NCBI RefSeq assembly: GCF_009811795.1
Contig: NZ_BLJE01000002.1
Location: forward strand, 1,116,001 to 1,180,000
Reading direction: 5' to 3'
Length of the DNA stretch: 64,000 nucleotides
DNA from: Litoreibacter roseus
Lineage (GTDB): Bacteria; Pseudomonadota; Alphaproteobacteria; Rhodobacterales; Rhodobacteraceae
Of the stretch, positions 35,860 to 45,717 are shown one piece after another. The notes beneath the pieces are model-generated. The model was not told the DNA's origin. It worked only from the letters and a program-made list of their open reading frames with translations, and did no database searches. The number at the start of each line of letters is the position of its first letter. Position 1 is the stretch's first letter. Both the position numbers and the translations under genes were made by a program.

Positions 35860-36705
35860 TCAGTGAGCCAGAAGAACCGGAAGGTCCGTCTGTTCCATCA
35901 TCGTTTTTGTGGTCCCGCCGAAAACGGCTTCGATCATGCGTGCGTGGCCATAAGCCCCCATCACGACCAGACCGACACCAGCCTCCTTCGCACGGTCAAT
36001 TATGCTGTCGCCAATCTCGCGTCCACCGCTCGGGTATTGAGACACCATGACCTTGCACCCGTGGTGGCTGAGCCACGCCGCCACGTCCGTACCGGGGTCA
36101 GCGCCGTCGTTACCGGGCGTCATGACCGGATCGAAACACCCTATGATGACGTCGTCGGCCTCCTTCAGGTATGGCATGGCCGCATGTATGGATCTTGACG
36201 CAGCTTTGCTGCTGTCCCAAGCGACAAAAACCCGTTTTGCAGGCGACGCTGGCGATCCGTTGAGCAACAAGCCCACCGGGGCGTTGAAGAGTATGCCATG
36301 GGCAGCTTCCCGAAGCATCTCTGGGGCGTCCCGAACATTCGACGCGATATGGGCGATGTCGCAAACGCGGGCCCGATGGGCGACCAACTGTTTTATGTCT
36401 CTGGTCGGGCACATTACGGATTGGACGTCGCCGGACACGCCGCTCGTTGATAGCAACCCTTCGATTTCTTGAACCCTGTCGCGCTGTGTCTGATGCGCCT
36501 GATCCACGAGATCCTGCCAGTTGTCAGGGATGTTCATGCCACCATAAGGCGGGACGCCGTAAGCGTAGGTCGGCAGTTCCGGCGCTGATCCCAGAAGAAA
36601 ACAGGCCAGATGAATCTGACGTGCAGCGCAAGAGTGCGCCAGATCAGAAATCGCGTCATTGGATGTCTTCTGGTTGATCACAAAGAGAATGGTTGAATGG
36701 TCCAT
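35860..36705 (-). CDS. Universal stress protein (UspA family, two-domain)
   Basis: A 281-residue protein, about twice the length of a single UspA domain. The second domain ends with the ATP-binding-like VVMGAYGHARMIEAVFGGTTKTMMEQTDLPVLLAH; the first domain (starting TILFVINQKTSND) is more diverged. Such proteins aid survival in starvation or oxygen limitation. A near-consensus Fnr-type box (36775-36788) is centred 76 bp upstream of the start. The upstream region is shared with cbpA. Confidence 0.9.
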   Translation of the reverse strand: MDHSTILFVINQKTSNDAISDLAHSCAARQIHLACFLLGSAPELPTYAYGVPPYGGMNIPDNWQDLVDQAHQTQRDRVQEIEGLLSTSGVSGDVQSVMCPTRDIKQLVAHRARVCDIAHIASNVRDAPEMLREAAHGILFNAPVGLLLNGSPASPAKRVFVAWDSSKAASRSIHAAMPYLKEADDVIIGCFDPVMTPGNDGADPGTDVAAWLSHHGCKVMVSQYPSGGREIGDSIIDRAKEAGVGLVVMGAYGHARMIEAVFGGTTKTMMEQTDLPVLLAH

Positions 36706-36774
36706 ATCCGATCTCCGTCAGGGGCCGCCAGACTTCTGGCTGCAAGCAAAATGGCAGATGCGGACTTAAATCGG

Positions 36775-36788
36775 CTGATATGAATCAA
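36775..36788. promoter_or_regulatory. Fnr/FixK-type box (CTGATATGAATCAA)
   Basis: One mismatch to TTGAT-N4-ATCAA. Its centre lies 76 bp upstream of the universal stress gene and 44 bp upstream of cbpA. The distance to usp allows activation from a start site about 40 bp downstream of the box. Supported by six similar sites in the same region. Confidence 0.6.
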
Positions 36789-36825
36789 TCGCCACTGTCA
36801 AAATGTGATACCGTCAGGGGATCGT

Positions 36826-37779
36826 ATGTCTTTGGAACCTCGGTACATGGAATACAAAGATTACTACAAGACACTGGGCGTCACCCGGGATGCGAGCCCG
36901 GAAGAGATAAAGCGCGCCTTCCGTAAGAACGCGCGCAAATACCATCCCGATGTCAACACCGGGCCGGAAGCGGACGCGAAGTTCAAGGACGTCAACGAGG
37001 CCTATGAAGTCCTGAAAGACCCGGAGCGTCGCGCGGCCTATGACCAACTGGGGCAAGCACCCCATTCAGATGGAGCGCAGTATCGGCCCCCACCGGATTG
37101 GGACAGCGGATTTCAATTCTCAGGTGGCGGTGCGGATAGCAGCGGCACGTTCAGTGATTTCTTCGAAACGCTGTTTCGACGCGGACAACATCCCATGGGT
37201 GGCAGGGCGTCGGGCGGAGGATCCGACAGCCATGCCAAGATCCATATCGAGATTGAAGATGCCTACGCCGGCACAACCCGCGTTCTGAGCCTGCGGACAC
37301 CCGTGGTGGACCAGAACGGCTCGGTGAATTTGCAGGATCGAAACATATCGGTCCGGATCCCCAAAGGGGTGACCCAAGGCCAACACATCCGCTTGTCGGG
37401 GCAAGGCGCGCCGTCCTTCGATGCAGGTCCGTCGGGCGATCTTTTTCTCGAGGTCGCCTTTGCGCCGCATCCTGTATACCGCGCGGATGGAAAGGACCTT
37501 CATCTCGACCTGCCGATTGCCCCATGGGAGGCAGCGTTGGGCGGGCACGTTGTCATGCCCACACCGGGCGGCAAGGTGGATCTGCGGATCCCCAAGAACG
37601 CCCGCACCGGTCAGAAGTTGCGACTGAAGGGGAAGGGTCTGCCCGGCGCGATCGCAGGCGATATCTACGCCACGCTCAAGATCGTGAACCCGAAAGTCTC
37701 AACGGAGGAAGCGCGTAAACTGTTCGAGCAAATGGCAGAGGCGATGCCATTTGATCCTCGCGCGCATCTAGGAGGATAG
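36826..37779 (+). CDS. cbpA: CbpA-type DnaJ co-chaperone
   Basis: A 317-residue Hsp40: J domain with [18 protein letters not shown] and the HPD motif (KYHPDVNTG), a Gly-rich linker, then two C-terminal beta domains that bind clients ([42 protein letters not shown]). It lacks the zinc fingers of DnaJ. The ATG at 36826 has AGGGG 6 bp upstream; ATG at 36847 ([10 protein letters not shown]) is an alternative that matches classic CbpA starts. It is followed 4 bp later by cbpM. Confidence 0.93.
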   Translation: MSLEPRYMEYKDYYKTLGVTRDASPEEIKRAFRKNARKYHPDVNTGPEADAKFKDVNEAYEVLKDPERRAAYDQLGQAPHSDGAQYRPPPDWDSGFQFSGGGADSSGTFSDFFETLFRRGQHPMGGRASGGGSDSHAKIHIEIEDAYAGTTRVLSLRTPVVDQNGSVNLQDRNISVRIPKGVTQGQHIRLSGQGAPSFDAGPSGDLFLEVAFAPHPVYRADGKDLHLDLPIAPWEAALGGHVVMPTPGGKVDLRIPKNARTGQKLRLKGKGLPGAIAGDIYATLKIVNPKVSTEEARKLFEQMAEAMPFDPRAHLGG

Positions 37780-37783
37780 CGAT

Positions 37784-38083
37784 ATGAAGAAAGCAAAACG
37801 ACGCAGCGTCTTGGTGGACGCGCTCTCGCTGCAGGATCTTTGCCGGTTTTGCGAAGCGGATGAGGCGTGGGTTATTGAACTGGTTGAGCACGGTGTTCTC
37901 GAACCGAACGGAGCATCCTCCGAGACGTGGCGATTTCGCGGCGTGAACATCCTGCGCGCAAAAAAGGCGCGGCGCCTGAACCGCGATCTGGGCATCAATA
38001 TTGCAGGCATTGCGATGGTGCTTGAATTGCTGGAGGAGCGCGACGCGATCTCCCGCAGATTGGCGCAGTACGAGGCGGTCTGA
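37784..38083 (+). CDS. cbpM: CbpM-type chaperone modulator
   Basis: A 99-residue protein of the CbpM (MerR-like fold) family: VDALSLQDLCRFCEADEAWVIELVEHGVLEP resembles the winged helix that binds and inhibits the CbpA J domain. The rest is a long helix (RDLGINIAGIAMVLELLEERDAISRRL). AGGAGG precedes the start. The pair cbpA-cbpM is the normal arrangement, and the convergent arcC begins 15 bp after it. Confidence 0.88.
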   Translation: MKKAKRRSVLVDALSLQDLCRFCEADEAWVIELVEHGVLEPNGASSETWRFRGVNILRAKKARRLNRDLGINIAGIAMVLELLEERDAISRRLAQYEAV

Positions 38084-38097
38084 GGCGTAAAGAAGCA

Positions 38098-39009
38098 TCA
38101 GCGCAGCGATGCATCGCTTTCGGAATTGATCCGCGTTCCTGCCCGGCCGTCGATCAACTCGGCCGCGTCAGACAGCCGACCAATGGCCGCAAATCCGCCG
38201 GTGTCCCTGACAAAGTCGCAGGCCGCCTCGATTTTTGGGCCCATGGAGCCCGCCGGAAAGGACATGTTGCTGAGATCGTCAGGTGACGTGTGTGTAATCA
38301 GCGATTGCTCGGCCGTTCCCCAGTTTGCAAAGACGCCCTTCACATCGGTCAGCATCAGAAATGCATCGGCAGCCAACGCCCGAGCCAGAAGGCTGCTGGC
38401 GTGATCCTTGTCGATCACCGCTTCAACCCCGATCAGTGTACCGTCATCCTTCTGAACAACCGGGATGCCGCCGCCGCCCGCGCAGATGACGACCACATTC
38501 TGCTCCAAGAGCAGCCGGATCACACCCAGCTCCAGAATACGCTTTGGTCGGGGTGAGGGTACCGTGCGGCGGGCGTGTGGTCCGTCCTGACCGATTGTCC
38601 ATCCGCGCTCGGCGCTCAGTCGTGCGGCGTCCTCCGGGGTGTAAACCGGGCCGATGAACTTCGTCGGGTGGTGGAAGGCCGGATCACAGGGATCGACCTC
38701 GATCTGCGTCAGCAGCGTCGCGTACTGGATTTCGGGCGCGTAGGCGTTGTCGAGTTCCTGCTGCAGGACGTAGCCGATCATACCATCCGTTTCGGCCCCC
38801 AGCAAATCCAGGGGAAAGGCCGTTCCTTGCAGCGCGAGGTATCCTACCTGCGGCCCGTTCCCGTGGGTGATCACGACCTCATGCCCGGCCTCCAACACGC
38901 GGGCCAGTGCTGTAGCTGCGACGCGAATGCTGGCGCGCTGGCTGTTGGCGGTCAGGGGTGTGCCGCGCTTTGACAAGGCGTTTCCGCCCAGAGCAATCAC
39001 AACGCGCAT
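38098..39009 (-). CDS. arcC: Carbamate kinase
   Basis: A 303-residue kinase that makes ATP from carbamoyl phosphate, the energy-yielding last step of the arginine deiminase route. N-terminal MRVVIALGGNALSKRGTPL (phosphate site), ITHGNGPQVGYLAL and VVICAGGGGIPV are family landmarks. It ends the leftward arc operon: its start is adjacent to the arcB stop. The convergent cbpM is 14 bp away. Confidence 0.95.
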   Translation of the reverse strand: MRVVIALGGNALSKRGTPLTANSQRASIRVAATALARVLEAGHEVVITHGNGPQVGYLALQGTAFPLDLLGAETDGMIGYVLQQELDNAYAPEIQYATLLTQIEVDPCDPAFHHPTKFIGPVYTPEDAARLSAERGWTIGQDGPHARRTVPSPRPKRILELGVIRLLLEQNVVVICAGGGGIPVVQKDDGTLIGVEAVIDKDHASSLLARALAADAFLMLTDVKGVFANWGTAEQSLITHTSPDDLSNMSFPAGSMGPKIEAACDFVRDTGGFAAIGRLSDAAELIDGRAGTRINSESDASLR

Positions 39010-40011
39010 TCAGGGCCCCAATGTCGCGACAAGCACGGCCTTGATCGTGTGCATGCGGTTTTCAGCCTGATCGAACACCACCGACGCAGGGCTTTCGAAC
39101 ACGTCTTCAGTGACCTCCATCGCGTTGAGGCCGAAGGTCTTCTGGATCTTCGCGCCGATCTCGGTCTCGGTGTTGTGAAACGCAGGCAGGCAATGCATGA
39201 ACTTGGTATGTGGATTACCGGTCATGGCCATGACCTTGGCATCGATCTGATAAGGCATCAGGCGCTTGATCCTTTCGGCCCAAACGCTTTCCGGTTCCCC
39301 CATCGACACCCAAACATCGGTGTAAAGCACATCGCATTCACTCACACCCTGTTGCAGGTCTTCAGTCAGCAAGATCCGCGCGCCACTTTCTGTTGCATCC
39401 TTCAATGCCGCATCGACGATCGCTTTGTCGGGCCAGAGCGTCTTCGGACCGCACAGACGCACATCCATGCCCAGCTTCGCGGCGCCCACAAGAAGGCTGT
39501 CGCCCATGTTGTTGCCGACATCTCCCAGAAAGCAGAAGGCGATCTGACCAAGCGGTTTGTCGACATGCTCGGTCATTGTCAGCACATCGGCCAGAATCTG
39601 GGTAGGGTGAAATTCGTCCGTCAATCCATTGTAGACCGGGACGCCCGACCACTCTGCGAGGGTTTCTACGATCGTTTGACCAAACCCCCGATACTCGATG
39701 GCATCGTAGACACGTCCCAGCACACGGGCCGTGTCCTTGATGCTTTCCTTTTTGCCGATGTGGCTTCCAGAGGGCCCCAGATAAGTGACATGGGCTCCCT
39801 GATCATGGGCCGCAACCTCGAAACCGATCCGCGTTCGGGTCGAGTTCTTCTCGAAAATCAACGCGATTTCCCGGCCCTTAAGCACCGGCCGCTCGGTGCC
39901 TGCGTATTTCGCGGCCTTCAGATCGGCGGCCAGTTTCAGGAGGTATTTAATCTCCGCACCCGTGAAGTCCTTGAGGCTGAGGAAAGATCGGTTTCTGAGA
40001 TTGTAGGCCAT
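39010..40011 (-). CDS. arcB: Ornithine carbamoyltransferase, catabolic
   Basis: A 333-residue enzyme splitting citrulline to ornithine and carbamoyl phosphate. The carbamoyl-phosphate site STRTRIGFE, the DEFHPTQ motif, and the ornithine loop FMHCLPAFH are all present. Length and N-terminus ([25 protein letters not shown]) fit the catabolic ArcB rather than a shorter anabolic ArgF, as does its place between arcA and arcC. Confidence 0.95.
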   Translation of the reverse strand: MAYNLRNRSFLSLKDFTGAEIKYLLKLAADLKAAKYAGTERPVLKGREIALIFEKNSTRTRIGFEVAAHDQGAHVTYLGPSGSHIGKKESIKDTARVLGRVYDAIEYRGFGQTIVETLAEWSGVPVYNGLTDEFHPTQILADVLTMTEHVDKPLGQIAFCFLGDVGNNMGDSLLVGAAKLGMDVRLCGPKTLWPDKAIVDAALKDATESGARILLTEDLQQGVSECDVLYTDVWVSMGEPESVWAERIKRLMPYQIDAKVMAMTGNPHTKFMHCLPAFHNTETEIGAKIQKTFGLNAMEVTEDVFESPASVVFDQAENRMHTIKAVLVATLGP

Positions 40012-40015
40012 ATAT

Positions 40016-41239
40016 TTACTCCACCGGATCGCGCGAGATTGGGCAGGTCATGCAATGGCCACCACCGCGCCCGCGCCCCAACTCGGCGCCGGGAATGGTG
40101 ATGACCTCAACGCCCGCTTTGCGCAGCAATGTGTTGGTGCGCACGTTGCGGTCGTATGCCATCACCACGCCCGGCTCCAACGCCACGACGTTGTTGCCGT
40201 CGTCCCATTGCTCCCGCGCCTGTTCAAAGTGATCGCCGCCGGTCGCGATCACCCGCAAAGACGATAAGTCCAACGCCCGCGCGACCCGGTCAAAGAGGGT
40301 GCCCGGGTCTTCCCTGACGCTGAGCCCAGTCGTGGCGTCTGGTCGGAGCGTGTAGCATTTGATGGTGTCAGCGACCTGCGTGAAACTGGTCACGAGATCC
40401 CTGTCACAGAACGAAAAAACAGTGTCCAGATGCATCGCCGCACGCGACGGGGGCATCTGACAGGCGATGACGGTTTCGGCTGCGCCCTGTTCGAACAGGG
40501 CGATGGCCAGCTGACCCACGGCCTGTGGTGTCGTGCGTTCCCCCATACCGACAAGCACGCATCCATTTCCGATGGGCATGACGTCCCCGCCCTCAAGCGT
40601 GGCGGGGCCAGACCCCCGATCGGGGTTGCCCCACCACATTTCGGTCCTACCGGCAAAGTGGGGGTGAAACTCATAGATCGCAGCCGCAATCAGGGTTTCG
40701 CGCTGACGTGCTGGCCAGTGCATCGGGTTCAACGTCACGCCGCCATAGATCCAGCTGCTGGTGTCGCGGGTAAAGATCAGGTTAGGCAGCGGTGGCAGAA
40801 CAAAACCGTCTGGCCCCAGAAACCGACCAAACATGCTGTTGGAGCTAAACGGCAGATCCTGCACGGTAATGCCGCCCATGAGAAAGCGCGTCAGGTCCGC
40901 TGCGGGGAGTTCATCGAGCCACCCGCGCAGGTCTGCAATCATGCCGACGCCGATATGGTCCTGCGTGATCATGCGATCCAACAGCCATTCGCGCGCATCC
41001 GGGCCTTTCAACACGTCCGTTAGAAGGTCGTTTTGATCCAGAACCTCAACGCCCCGGTCCCGCATCTTGTCACAAAAGGTGAAGTGATCCTTGCGCGCCT
41101 CATCGACCCAGAACACATCATCGAACAAAAGCGCGTCGCAATTGCCGGGCGTCAGCCGCTCGTGGGCCAATCCGGGACGGGAGACCATCACAGTGCGCAG
41201 CTTCCCCACTTCCGAATGAACGCCGAGCGGCGCCGTCAC
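40016..41239 (-). CDS. arcA: Arginine deiminase
   Basis: A 407-residue hydrolase converting arginine to citrulline and ammonia. Its signature residues are in [42 protein letters not shown], and the catalytic Cys region [14 protein letters not shown] at the C-terminus. I chose GTG at 41239, which overlaps the carrier stop as GTGA and starts with the usual TAPLGVHSE; the longer upstream frame is out of register with the carrier gene and is an artefact. Operon order: carrier, arcA, arcB, arcC. Confidence 0.95.
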   Translation of the reverse strand: MTAPLGVHSEVGKLRTVMVSRPGLAHERLTPGNCDALLFDDVFWVDEARKDHFTFCDKMRDRGVEVLDQNDLLTDVLKGPDAREWLLDRMITQDHIGVGMIADLRGWLDELPAADLTRFLMGGITVQDLPFSSNSMFGRFLGPDGFVLPPLPNLIFTRDTSSWIYGGVTLNPMHWPARQRETLIAAAIYEFHPHFAGRTEMWWGNPDRGSGPATLEGGDVMPIGNGCVLVGMGERTTPQAVGQLAIALFEQGAAETVIACQMPPSRAAMHLDTVFSFCDRDLVTSFTQVADTIKCYTLRPDATTGLSVREDPGTLFDRVARALDLSSLRVIATGGDHFEQAREQWDDGNNVVALEPGVVMAYDRNVRTNTLLRKAGVEVITIPGAELGRGRGGGHCMTCPISRDPVE

Positions 41240-42681
41240 AGCATCACCGCAAGGCTGAGAAGACCCATGGACAAAAGCGACAGGATCAAAAGCAGCGGCC
41301 AGATAAACCGCAACCATCTGTTGTAAGGCACGCGGCCAATCGCCAGGCCGCCCACAACGACGGCGTAGGTCGGCGCAACCAGATTGGTGATGCCAATCGC
41401 GGTTTGAAATGCAGTGACGGCAAGATCGCGACTGACGCCCGCGAAATCTGAGAGGGGCGCCATGATCGGCATTGACAGTACGGCAAGGCCGGAGGTTGAG
41501 GGGACAAGAAAGCTCATCAATGCCTCGATCCCGAAGAGCGCGTTGATGAAGGCAACTTCCGACATCCCGCTGATCCAGCCTTCGAACGTATACAGAATGG
41601 TATCTGTGATCCGCCCCTGATCCATGATGATGACAATGCCGCGGGCCAACCCGATCACCAGCGCGACACCCAGAAGATCCCGGGCGCCATTTACAAATGC
41701 CGTGGTGAATGCCTTTTCGCCCAGCCAAGCAAGGGTCCCGATCAGGATCGAGGCCCCAAGAAACAGCGCCGACATCTCTGCCATCCACCAGCCTTGGGAA
41801 GACACGCCCCAGACCATCACGCCGAACGTCGCCGCGAACAGCAGCAGGATCACGATTTGCAGTCCGCTCAGATACTCCGATGTCAGGGCATCTCGGCCTT
41901 GCAGGAAATGGGCTTCGTTCGCCTCTTTCATATCCGCAACAAGCGAACGGGATGGATCGCGCCGAACCTGTTCCGCGTAGCGCATCACAAAAGCCACTGC
42001 CGCGATCCACGAGAGACCCAGAATGACAAACCGCAGGACCATGCCTTGCGTGAACGGGATTCCTGCTGCATCCGATGCAATGGCCGTCGAGAACGGATTG
42101 ATGGTGGAACCGATCACGCCAACACCCGCGCCCAGCATGATGATCGCGACGCCGGTCAGCGCGTCATATCCCGCCGCTATCATGATAGGTATCAGCAGAA
42201 CATAGAACGCCAGCGTTTCCTCTGCCATGCCGTAGGTTGTTCCGCCCGCAGCAAAAAGTGCCATCATGATGGGGATCATCCATTTCTCGCGCCCCTCAAG
42301 CCGCCGCATGGCCTGAGCGATGCCGGTGTTGATCGCACCGGTGGCGGTTACCACACCCAGAAAACCGCCGACGATCAGCACGAAGAGCGACACGTCGATG
42401 GCGTTGGCCTCGTAGGACGCCGGATCGTAGAAGCCTGCGATTGGGGCGATCAGAACGTCGATCAGTGTTTGCGGGGCCGCGTCCACCGGCTGATAGCTTC
42501 CGGGCACGGGGACATCTTTGCCCAGCGTCTCATTCGCGACGCGCTCGTATTCGCCCGCTGGGATAATCCAAGTGAGCACGGCCATGACCACAATCAGTCC
42601 AAAAAGGATCGTGTAGGCCGTTGGAAATCGACCCGGCGCCGATGCGCCAGAGGTCGAACTGCTGTCCGAGGCGACTGCCAT
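41236..42681 (-). CDS. YfcC-type carrier (arginine/ornithine exchange candidate)
   Basis: A 481-residue membrane protein with about 12 hydrophobic segments in the YfcC/DcuC-like superfamily: N-terminal [22 protein letters not shown], and the paired re-entrant segments around [20 protein letters not shown] and [17 protein letters not shown]. Standard ArcD belongs to the APC family; here a YfcC-type protein holds the antiporter position and is coupled to arcA by GTGA. Exchange of arginine for ornithine is inferred from the operon. An Fnr-type box is centred 72 bp upstream. Confidence 0.88.
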   Translation of the reverse strand: MAVASDSSSTSGASAPGRFPTAYTILFGLIVVMAVLTWIIPAGEYERVANETLGKDVPVPGSYQPVDAAPQTLIDVLIAPIAGFYDPASYEANAIDVSLFVLIVGGFLGVVTATGAINTGIAQAMRRLEGREKWMIPIMMALFAAGGTTYGMAEETLAFYVLLIPIMIAAGYDALTGVAIIMLGAGVGVIGSTINPFSTAIASDAAGIPFTQGMVLRFVILGLSWIAAVAFVMRYAEQVRRDPSRSLVADMKEANEAHFLQGRDALTSEYLSGLQIVILLLFAATFGVMVWGVSSQGWWMAEMSALFLGASILIGTLAWLGEKAFTTAFVNGARDLLGVALVIGLARGIVIIMDQGRITDTILYTFEGWISGMSEVAFINALFGIEALMSFLVPSTSGLAVLSMPIMAPLSDFAGVSRDLAVTAFQTAIGITNLVAPTYAVVVGGLAIGRVPYNRWLRFIWPLLLILSLLSMGLLSLAVML

Positions 42682-42746
42682 ATTGATCCCTCCCGCAAGG
42701 ATTTTTTCCCTTGGGTCGGATCATGGCGCGGCACACAGTCCGGCGA

Positions 42747-42760
42747 TTGAGATTGATCAA
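42747..42760. promoter_or_regulatory. Fnr/FixK-type box before the arc operon (TTGAGATTGATCAA)
   Basis: One change from TTGAT-N4-ATCAA and an exact TTGA-N6-TCAA. Its centre is 72 bp upstream of the start of the first arc gene, leaving room for a start site 41 bp downstream and a 30-nt leader. It matches the widespread anaerobic activation of arginine deiminase operons by Anr/Fnr proteins. Confidence 0.75.
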
Positions 42761-42779
42761 TCGCGCCCGGCGCACAGCT

Positions 42780-43433
42780 CTACTTTTTCAGACGGTTCTT
42801 TGACTTCTGGTAGAGACGCCTGTTGAGATGGATGAATTCGCTCAGGCTCCGGCCGAGTAAACCGGCAGAATTCCGGATCAGATAGAGATATCCGGTGATG
42901 CTGGCGATCAGACCTCCGACGGCATTGATCATCAAATCCCCCATCGTGTCATAGAGGCCGGACTTTTGCATATTCAGGCCGAAGGTTTGGTCCATCAGAA
43001 ACTCGAAGATCTCCCACACCGCGCCCATCATCATCGCCACGCAGAAGGTGATGAACGCCACGGCAGAAGGTGGAGCAGCGAACCGGTCACCTTCGAAGAG
43101 CATGAAGACAAAGAGAAACCCGGTCAGCCCGAACCCTATGGCTGAAAATCCATGCAGGGCCAGATCCCACCACCAGAGGCGCTCGTAGAAATCAAACGCT
43201 TCGCCCAGAAAGATCGACGCGAAGAAAAAGAGCGTGGTTGCGACAAGAAACGGAAGGGGCAGGGTCAGTGACCATCGAAAGGCCAGAAGCGGCGGCAACA
43301 GGGACAGAGCAAGTGTCGAGAGGCTGACGAAGGCTAAGGACCAGCGGGCCAGGCCAAGCGCCGCCAAACCTGCCAGCAAAAGCAAGGCCCAGATCGCAAG
43401 GATGAGGCTGTTGCGCTTCTTGATCAATTGCAT
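42780..43433 (-). CDS. YjdF-family integral membrane protein (DUF2238-like)
   Basis: A 217-residue protein with about six membrane segments. The conserved block LALHGFSAIGFGLTGF followed by GAVWEIFEFLMDQTFGLNMQ and DTMGDLMINAVGG is typical of YjdF/DUF2238 proteins, with acidic and His residues within the membrane. Function unknown. It lies upstream of the arc operon on the same strand, and the Fnr-type box lies in the gap after its stop. Confidence 0.82.
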   Translation of the reverse strand: MQLIKKRNSLILAIWALLLLAGLAALGLARWSLAFVSLSTLALSLLPPLLAFRWSLTLPLPFLVATTLFFFASIFLGEAFDFYERLWWWDLALHGFSAIGFGLTGFLFVFMLFEGDRFAAPPSAVAFITFCVAMMMGAVWEIFEFLMDQTFGLNMQKSGLYDTMGDLMINAVGGLIASITGYLYLIRNSAGLLGRSLSEFIHLNRRLYQKSKNRLKK

Positions 43434-43485
43434 GGCGTGGACGTGCCTACGTTAAATTCCCGCTGTTCAACCTTATATTAGAGCG

Positions 43486-44193
43486 ATGGCAGCATCTTTG
43501 ATACGCATCGCAAGCTACAACATCCGTAAGGCGCGGGGGCTGGATCAAAAACGGCAGCCCCGACGCACGCTGGAAGTTATTAACCGACTAAATGCTGATA
43601 TTGTCGTTTTACAAGAAGCAGATAAACGGATCAGGCCGCGAAACCCGGCGATCCCGCGAAATCTGATCGAAACGGACACCGATTTTCATCTGGTGGAGGT
43701 TTCAAAGAACGGCGTCAGTCTGGGGTGGCACGGGAATGCAATTCTGATCCGTGATCCGGCGCATGTGACGCAGATCACATGTCTGGATCTACCGGGTTTG
43801 GAGCCTCGCGGTGCAATCCGCATGGACCTTGGGATCGGAGGTGGCCTTAGTATTGTGGCCGCGCATCTTGGACTGCGCCGCCGGGATCGGAGAGCCCAGC
43901 TGGCCGCGCTGTGTGATGCGACCGCTGACAGTCGTCATGCGGTCATCGCCGGCGATTTCAACGAATGGTCCCACCGCAAGGGGTTAGAGCCGCTGGCAGG
44001 GCGTTTTGAAACCCATGTGCCCGGCCGCAGCTATCACACCCGGCGTCCTCTGGCTGCATTGGACCGGTTCGCGCTGAGCCAAGGTCTGACCGTAAAGAAT
44101 GCGGGTGTTGAGCAGGGTGATCTGGCACGCCGGGCCTCGGATCACCTGCCGGTCTGGTCCGACATCGCGATCCCCTCTGCCGCTACTTGCTGA
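43486..44193 (+). CDS. Endonuclease/exonuclease/phosphatase family protein
   Basis: A 235-residue EEP-fold hydrolase: RIASYNIRKARGL (Asn in the active site), VVLQEADKR (metal-binding Glu), HGNAILIRD, VAAHLGLRRRDR, AGDFNEWSH (GDFN motif) and the terminal SDHLPVWSDI catalytic His. Substrates in the family include phospholipids and phosphoesters. It overlaps the convergent universal stress gene by 11 bp. It does not carry a signal peptide. Confidence 0.9.
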   Translation: MAASLIRIASYNIRKARGLDQKRQPRRTLEVINRLNADIVVLQEADKRIRPRNPAIPRNLIETDTDFHLVEVSKNGVSLGWHGNAILIRDPAHVTQITCLDLPGLEPRGAIRMDLGIGGGLSIVAAHLGLRRRDRRAQLAALCDATADSRHAVIAGDFNEWSHRKGLEPLAGRFETHVPGRSYHTRRPLAALDRFALSQGLTVKNAGVEQGDLARRASDHLPVWSDIAIPSAATC

Positions 44194-45022
44194 ACATTAC
44201 AGGCAACTGCGCGTCCCGCAAAAGCGCGTATGTTGTGGCCCCGATTACAAAGTCATAAGCTTTGGAATGCCCGAACGCGCCGGTGACGATCAAATCCGCG
44301 CCCTTCTCAAAGGCGACCTTGTTCAGGACCTCCGCCACCCCTGCGGTGTCGGTTTCGCGATGCTCCAGCGTGGGCTTCACACCGTGTCGGGACAACATCT
44401 CTGCAAGATCGATCCCGTCGGAATCCTTCAGGGCATCTTTGACGGGTGACCCCACGCGCAACACCGTCAGCGCTGCGCCATCGTCGGCAACGCTCAGCAG
44501 ATCATGGGCGGCGCGGGTGGCCTCTCTGGTATCGCTCCACCCGAGCAGAATGTTTTCACCTATCACAGGTCCGTCATAGCCAAGCGGCACAACAATCACC
44601 GGACGCCCGCTTTCTCGGATCATCTGAACCTGCGCCTGCCTCTGGTCATAGCGGTCCGCATTTTGGTCTTCATGCGCCATGATCACCAGATCCGCCGCCC
44701 GGGCGCTTTCAACCATCCGATCATTAGCGGACACGCCTTCGGCACGGACAAGACGAAACTCGCTCTGAAAATCCTCGGAGGATGTGTAGCGCTGGAAGAT
44801 TGCTTTGATTTTTTCGGCCTCTTCCGTCTGACTTTCGTTGAACGCGGCAAAGGCAGGGGCCGGGATGTGCATGGCGATGCCGGGATAGACCAACAACGCC
44901 TCGACTGTGTGCAAGCCGGTCAGATGGGCACCGTGCTTGCGCGCCAAGGGCACCGCCAGTTTCATCAGAATTTCGGCATGGTCTGCCGTGGTGAGACAAA
45001 CCAGAACTGTTTTGAGCCCCAT
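44183..45022 (-). CDS. Universal stress protein (two-domain UspA family)
   Basis: A 279-residue tandem UspA protein: MGLKTVLVCLTTADHAEI begins the first domain, and VTGAFGHSKAYDFVIGATTYALLRDAQLPVMFSK ends the second. It is the second of three universal stress proteins here. It follows hsp20 on the same strand after 56 bp, with a GC-rich stem-loop between them, so it is probably co-transcribed with hsp20 from the Fnr-type box at 45640-45653. Confidence 0.9.
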   Translation of the reverse strand: MGLKTVLVCLTTADHAEILMKLAVPLARKHGAHLTGLHTVEALLVYPGIAMHIPAPAFAAFNESQTEEAEKIKAIFQRYTSSEDFQSEFRLVRAEGVSANDRMVESARAADLVIMAHEDQNADRYDQRQAQVQMIRESGRPVIVVPLGYDGPVIGENILLGWSDTREATRAAHDLLSVADDGAALTVLRVGSPVKDALKDSDGIDLAEMLSRHGVKPTLEHRETDTAGVAEVLNKVAFEKGADLIVTGAFGHSKAYDFVIGATTYALLRDAQLPVMFSK

Positions 45023-45051
45023 CGTGTCGCTCCTTCGTATGCGGGCGGACA

Positions 45052-45071
45052 GGGGCGCGGCGATGCGCCCC
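45052..45071 (-). other. GC-rich stem-loop between hsp20 and usp
   Basis: GGGGCGC, loop GGCGAT, GCGCCCC. No T-run follows it in the direction of transcription, so it is unlikely to be a full intrinsic terminator. It could stabilise the upstream hsp20 transcript or reduce expression of the stress gene. Confidence 0.45.
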
Positions 45072-45078
45072 GGGCCGG

Positions 45079-45564
45079 TCAGCTTTTTGTGATGTCGATC
45101 TTCTGGACCTCTGCTTTCGCTTCGGCGGGTTTTGCAATGCGCAGCTTCAGTATGCCGTCCGCAAAGGCGCTCTCCACGGCCCCCGCATCAGGTGAAAAGC
45201 CAAGCGGGATCTGGCGACGGAAATTACCATAGCGGCGTTCCGTAAGATGATAGTTGTCATCCCGCTCCTCCCGGTCCGAGCTTTTCTCACCTTTGAGTGT
45301 CAGGAGGTTTCCGGTGATCGAAGCGTGAAGGTCTTCGGCCTTCACCCCGGGCACCTCGGCGGTGATTTCTATGGCATCGTCCGTTTCAACGACGTCAATG
45401 GCTGGAAAGATTGAACCCGCGACCATGGCGCGCGCTGACATATCGGGCAAGGGCACACCGGATCGGAACTGGTCCAGAAGACGGTTCATTTCTTTTTGAA
45501 AGGACGGGAAAAACGCGGGTCCGTCCGCATCGGTGTTCAGGTCAGGCAGGGTATGACGTGACAT
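45079..45564 (-). CDS. Hsp20 small heat-shock protein
   Basis: A 161-residue alpha-crystallin-type chaperone. The conserved core spans FPAIDVVETDDAIEITAEVPGVKAEDL to the GILKLRIAKPAEAK strand, and the A-x-x-x-G-x-L motif is represented by AFADGILKL. ATG at 45564 follows AAAGGAGATCTACAG, giving an ideal ribosome site, so the upstream frame is ignored. It prevents aggregation under stress. It shares an Fnr-type box with the divergent envelope gene. Confidence 0.92.
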   Translation of the reverse strand: MSRHTLPDLNTDADGPAFFPSFQKEMNRLLDQFRSGVPLPDMSARAMVAGSIFPAIDVVETDDAIEITAEVPGVKAEDLHASITGNLLTLKGEKSSDREERDDNYHLTERRYGNFRRQIPLGFSPDAGAVESAFADGILKLRIAKPAEAKAEVQKIDITKS

Positions 45565-45639
45565 CTGTAGATCTCCTTTCTGCAGGGGGACACGGGTGGC
45601 GTGTCGCTCCATGGACTAGCAAACCTGTCGCCAATCCGA

Positions 45640-45653
45640 TTGATCCCGATCAA
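45640..45653. promoter_or_regulatory. Perfect Fnr/FixK box (TTGATCCCGATCAA)
   Basis: An exact TTGAT-N4-ATCAA palindrome in the 153-bp gap between hsp20 (start 82 bp from the centre) and the envelope gene (72 bp). It is placed so that it could activate both, and is the best match to the Fnr consensus in the window. Confidence 0.8.
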
Positions 45654-45717
45654 TCCATTTCGACGCTGCTGGGGTAGCTCAAGGACAACCGATCCAGGTG
45701 CTAAAGGAGCGTTTCAT

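Noticed and set aside
41240-42010. Upstream extension of the arcA reading frame inside the carrier gene
   Set aside because: The extension is out of register with the conserved YfcC-type carrier, and arginine deiminase family proteins begin near GTG 41239.
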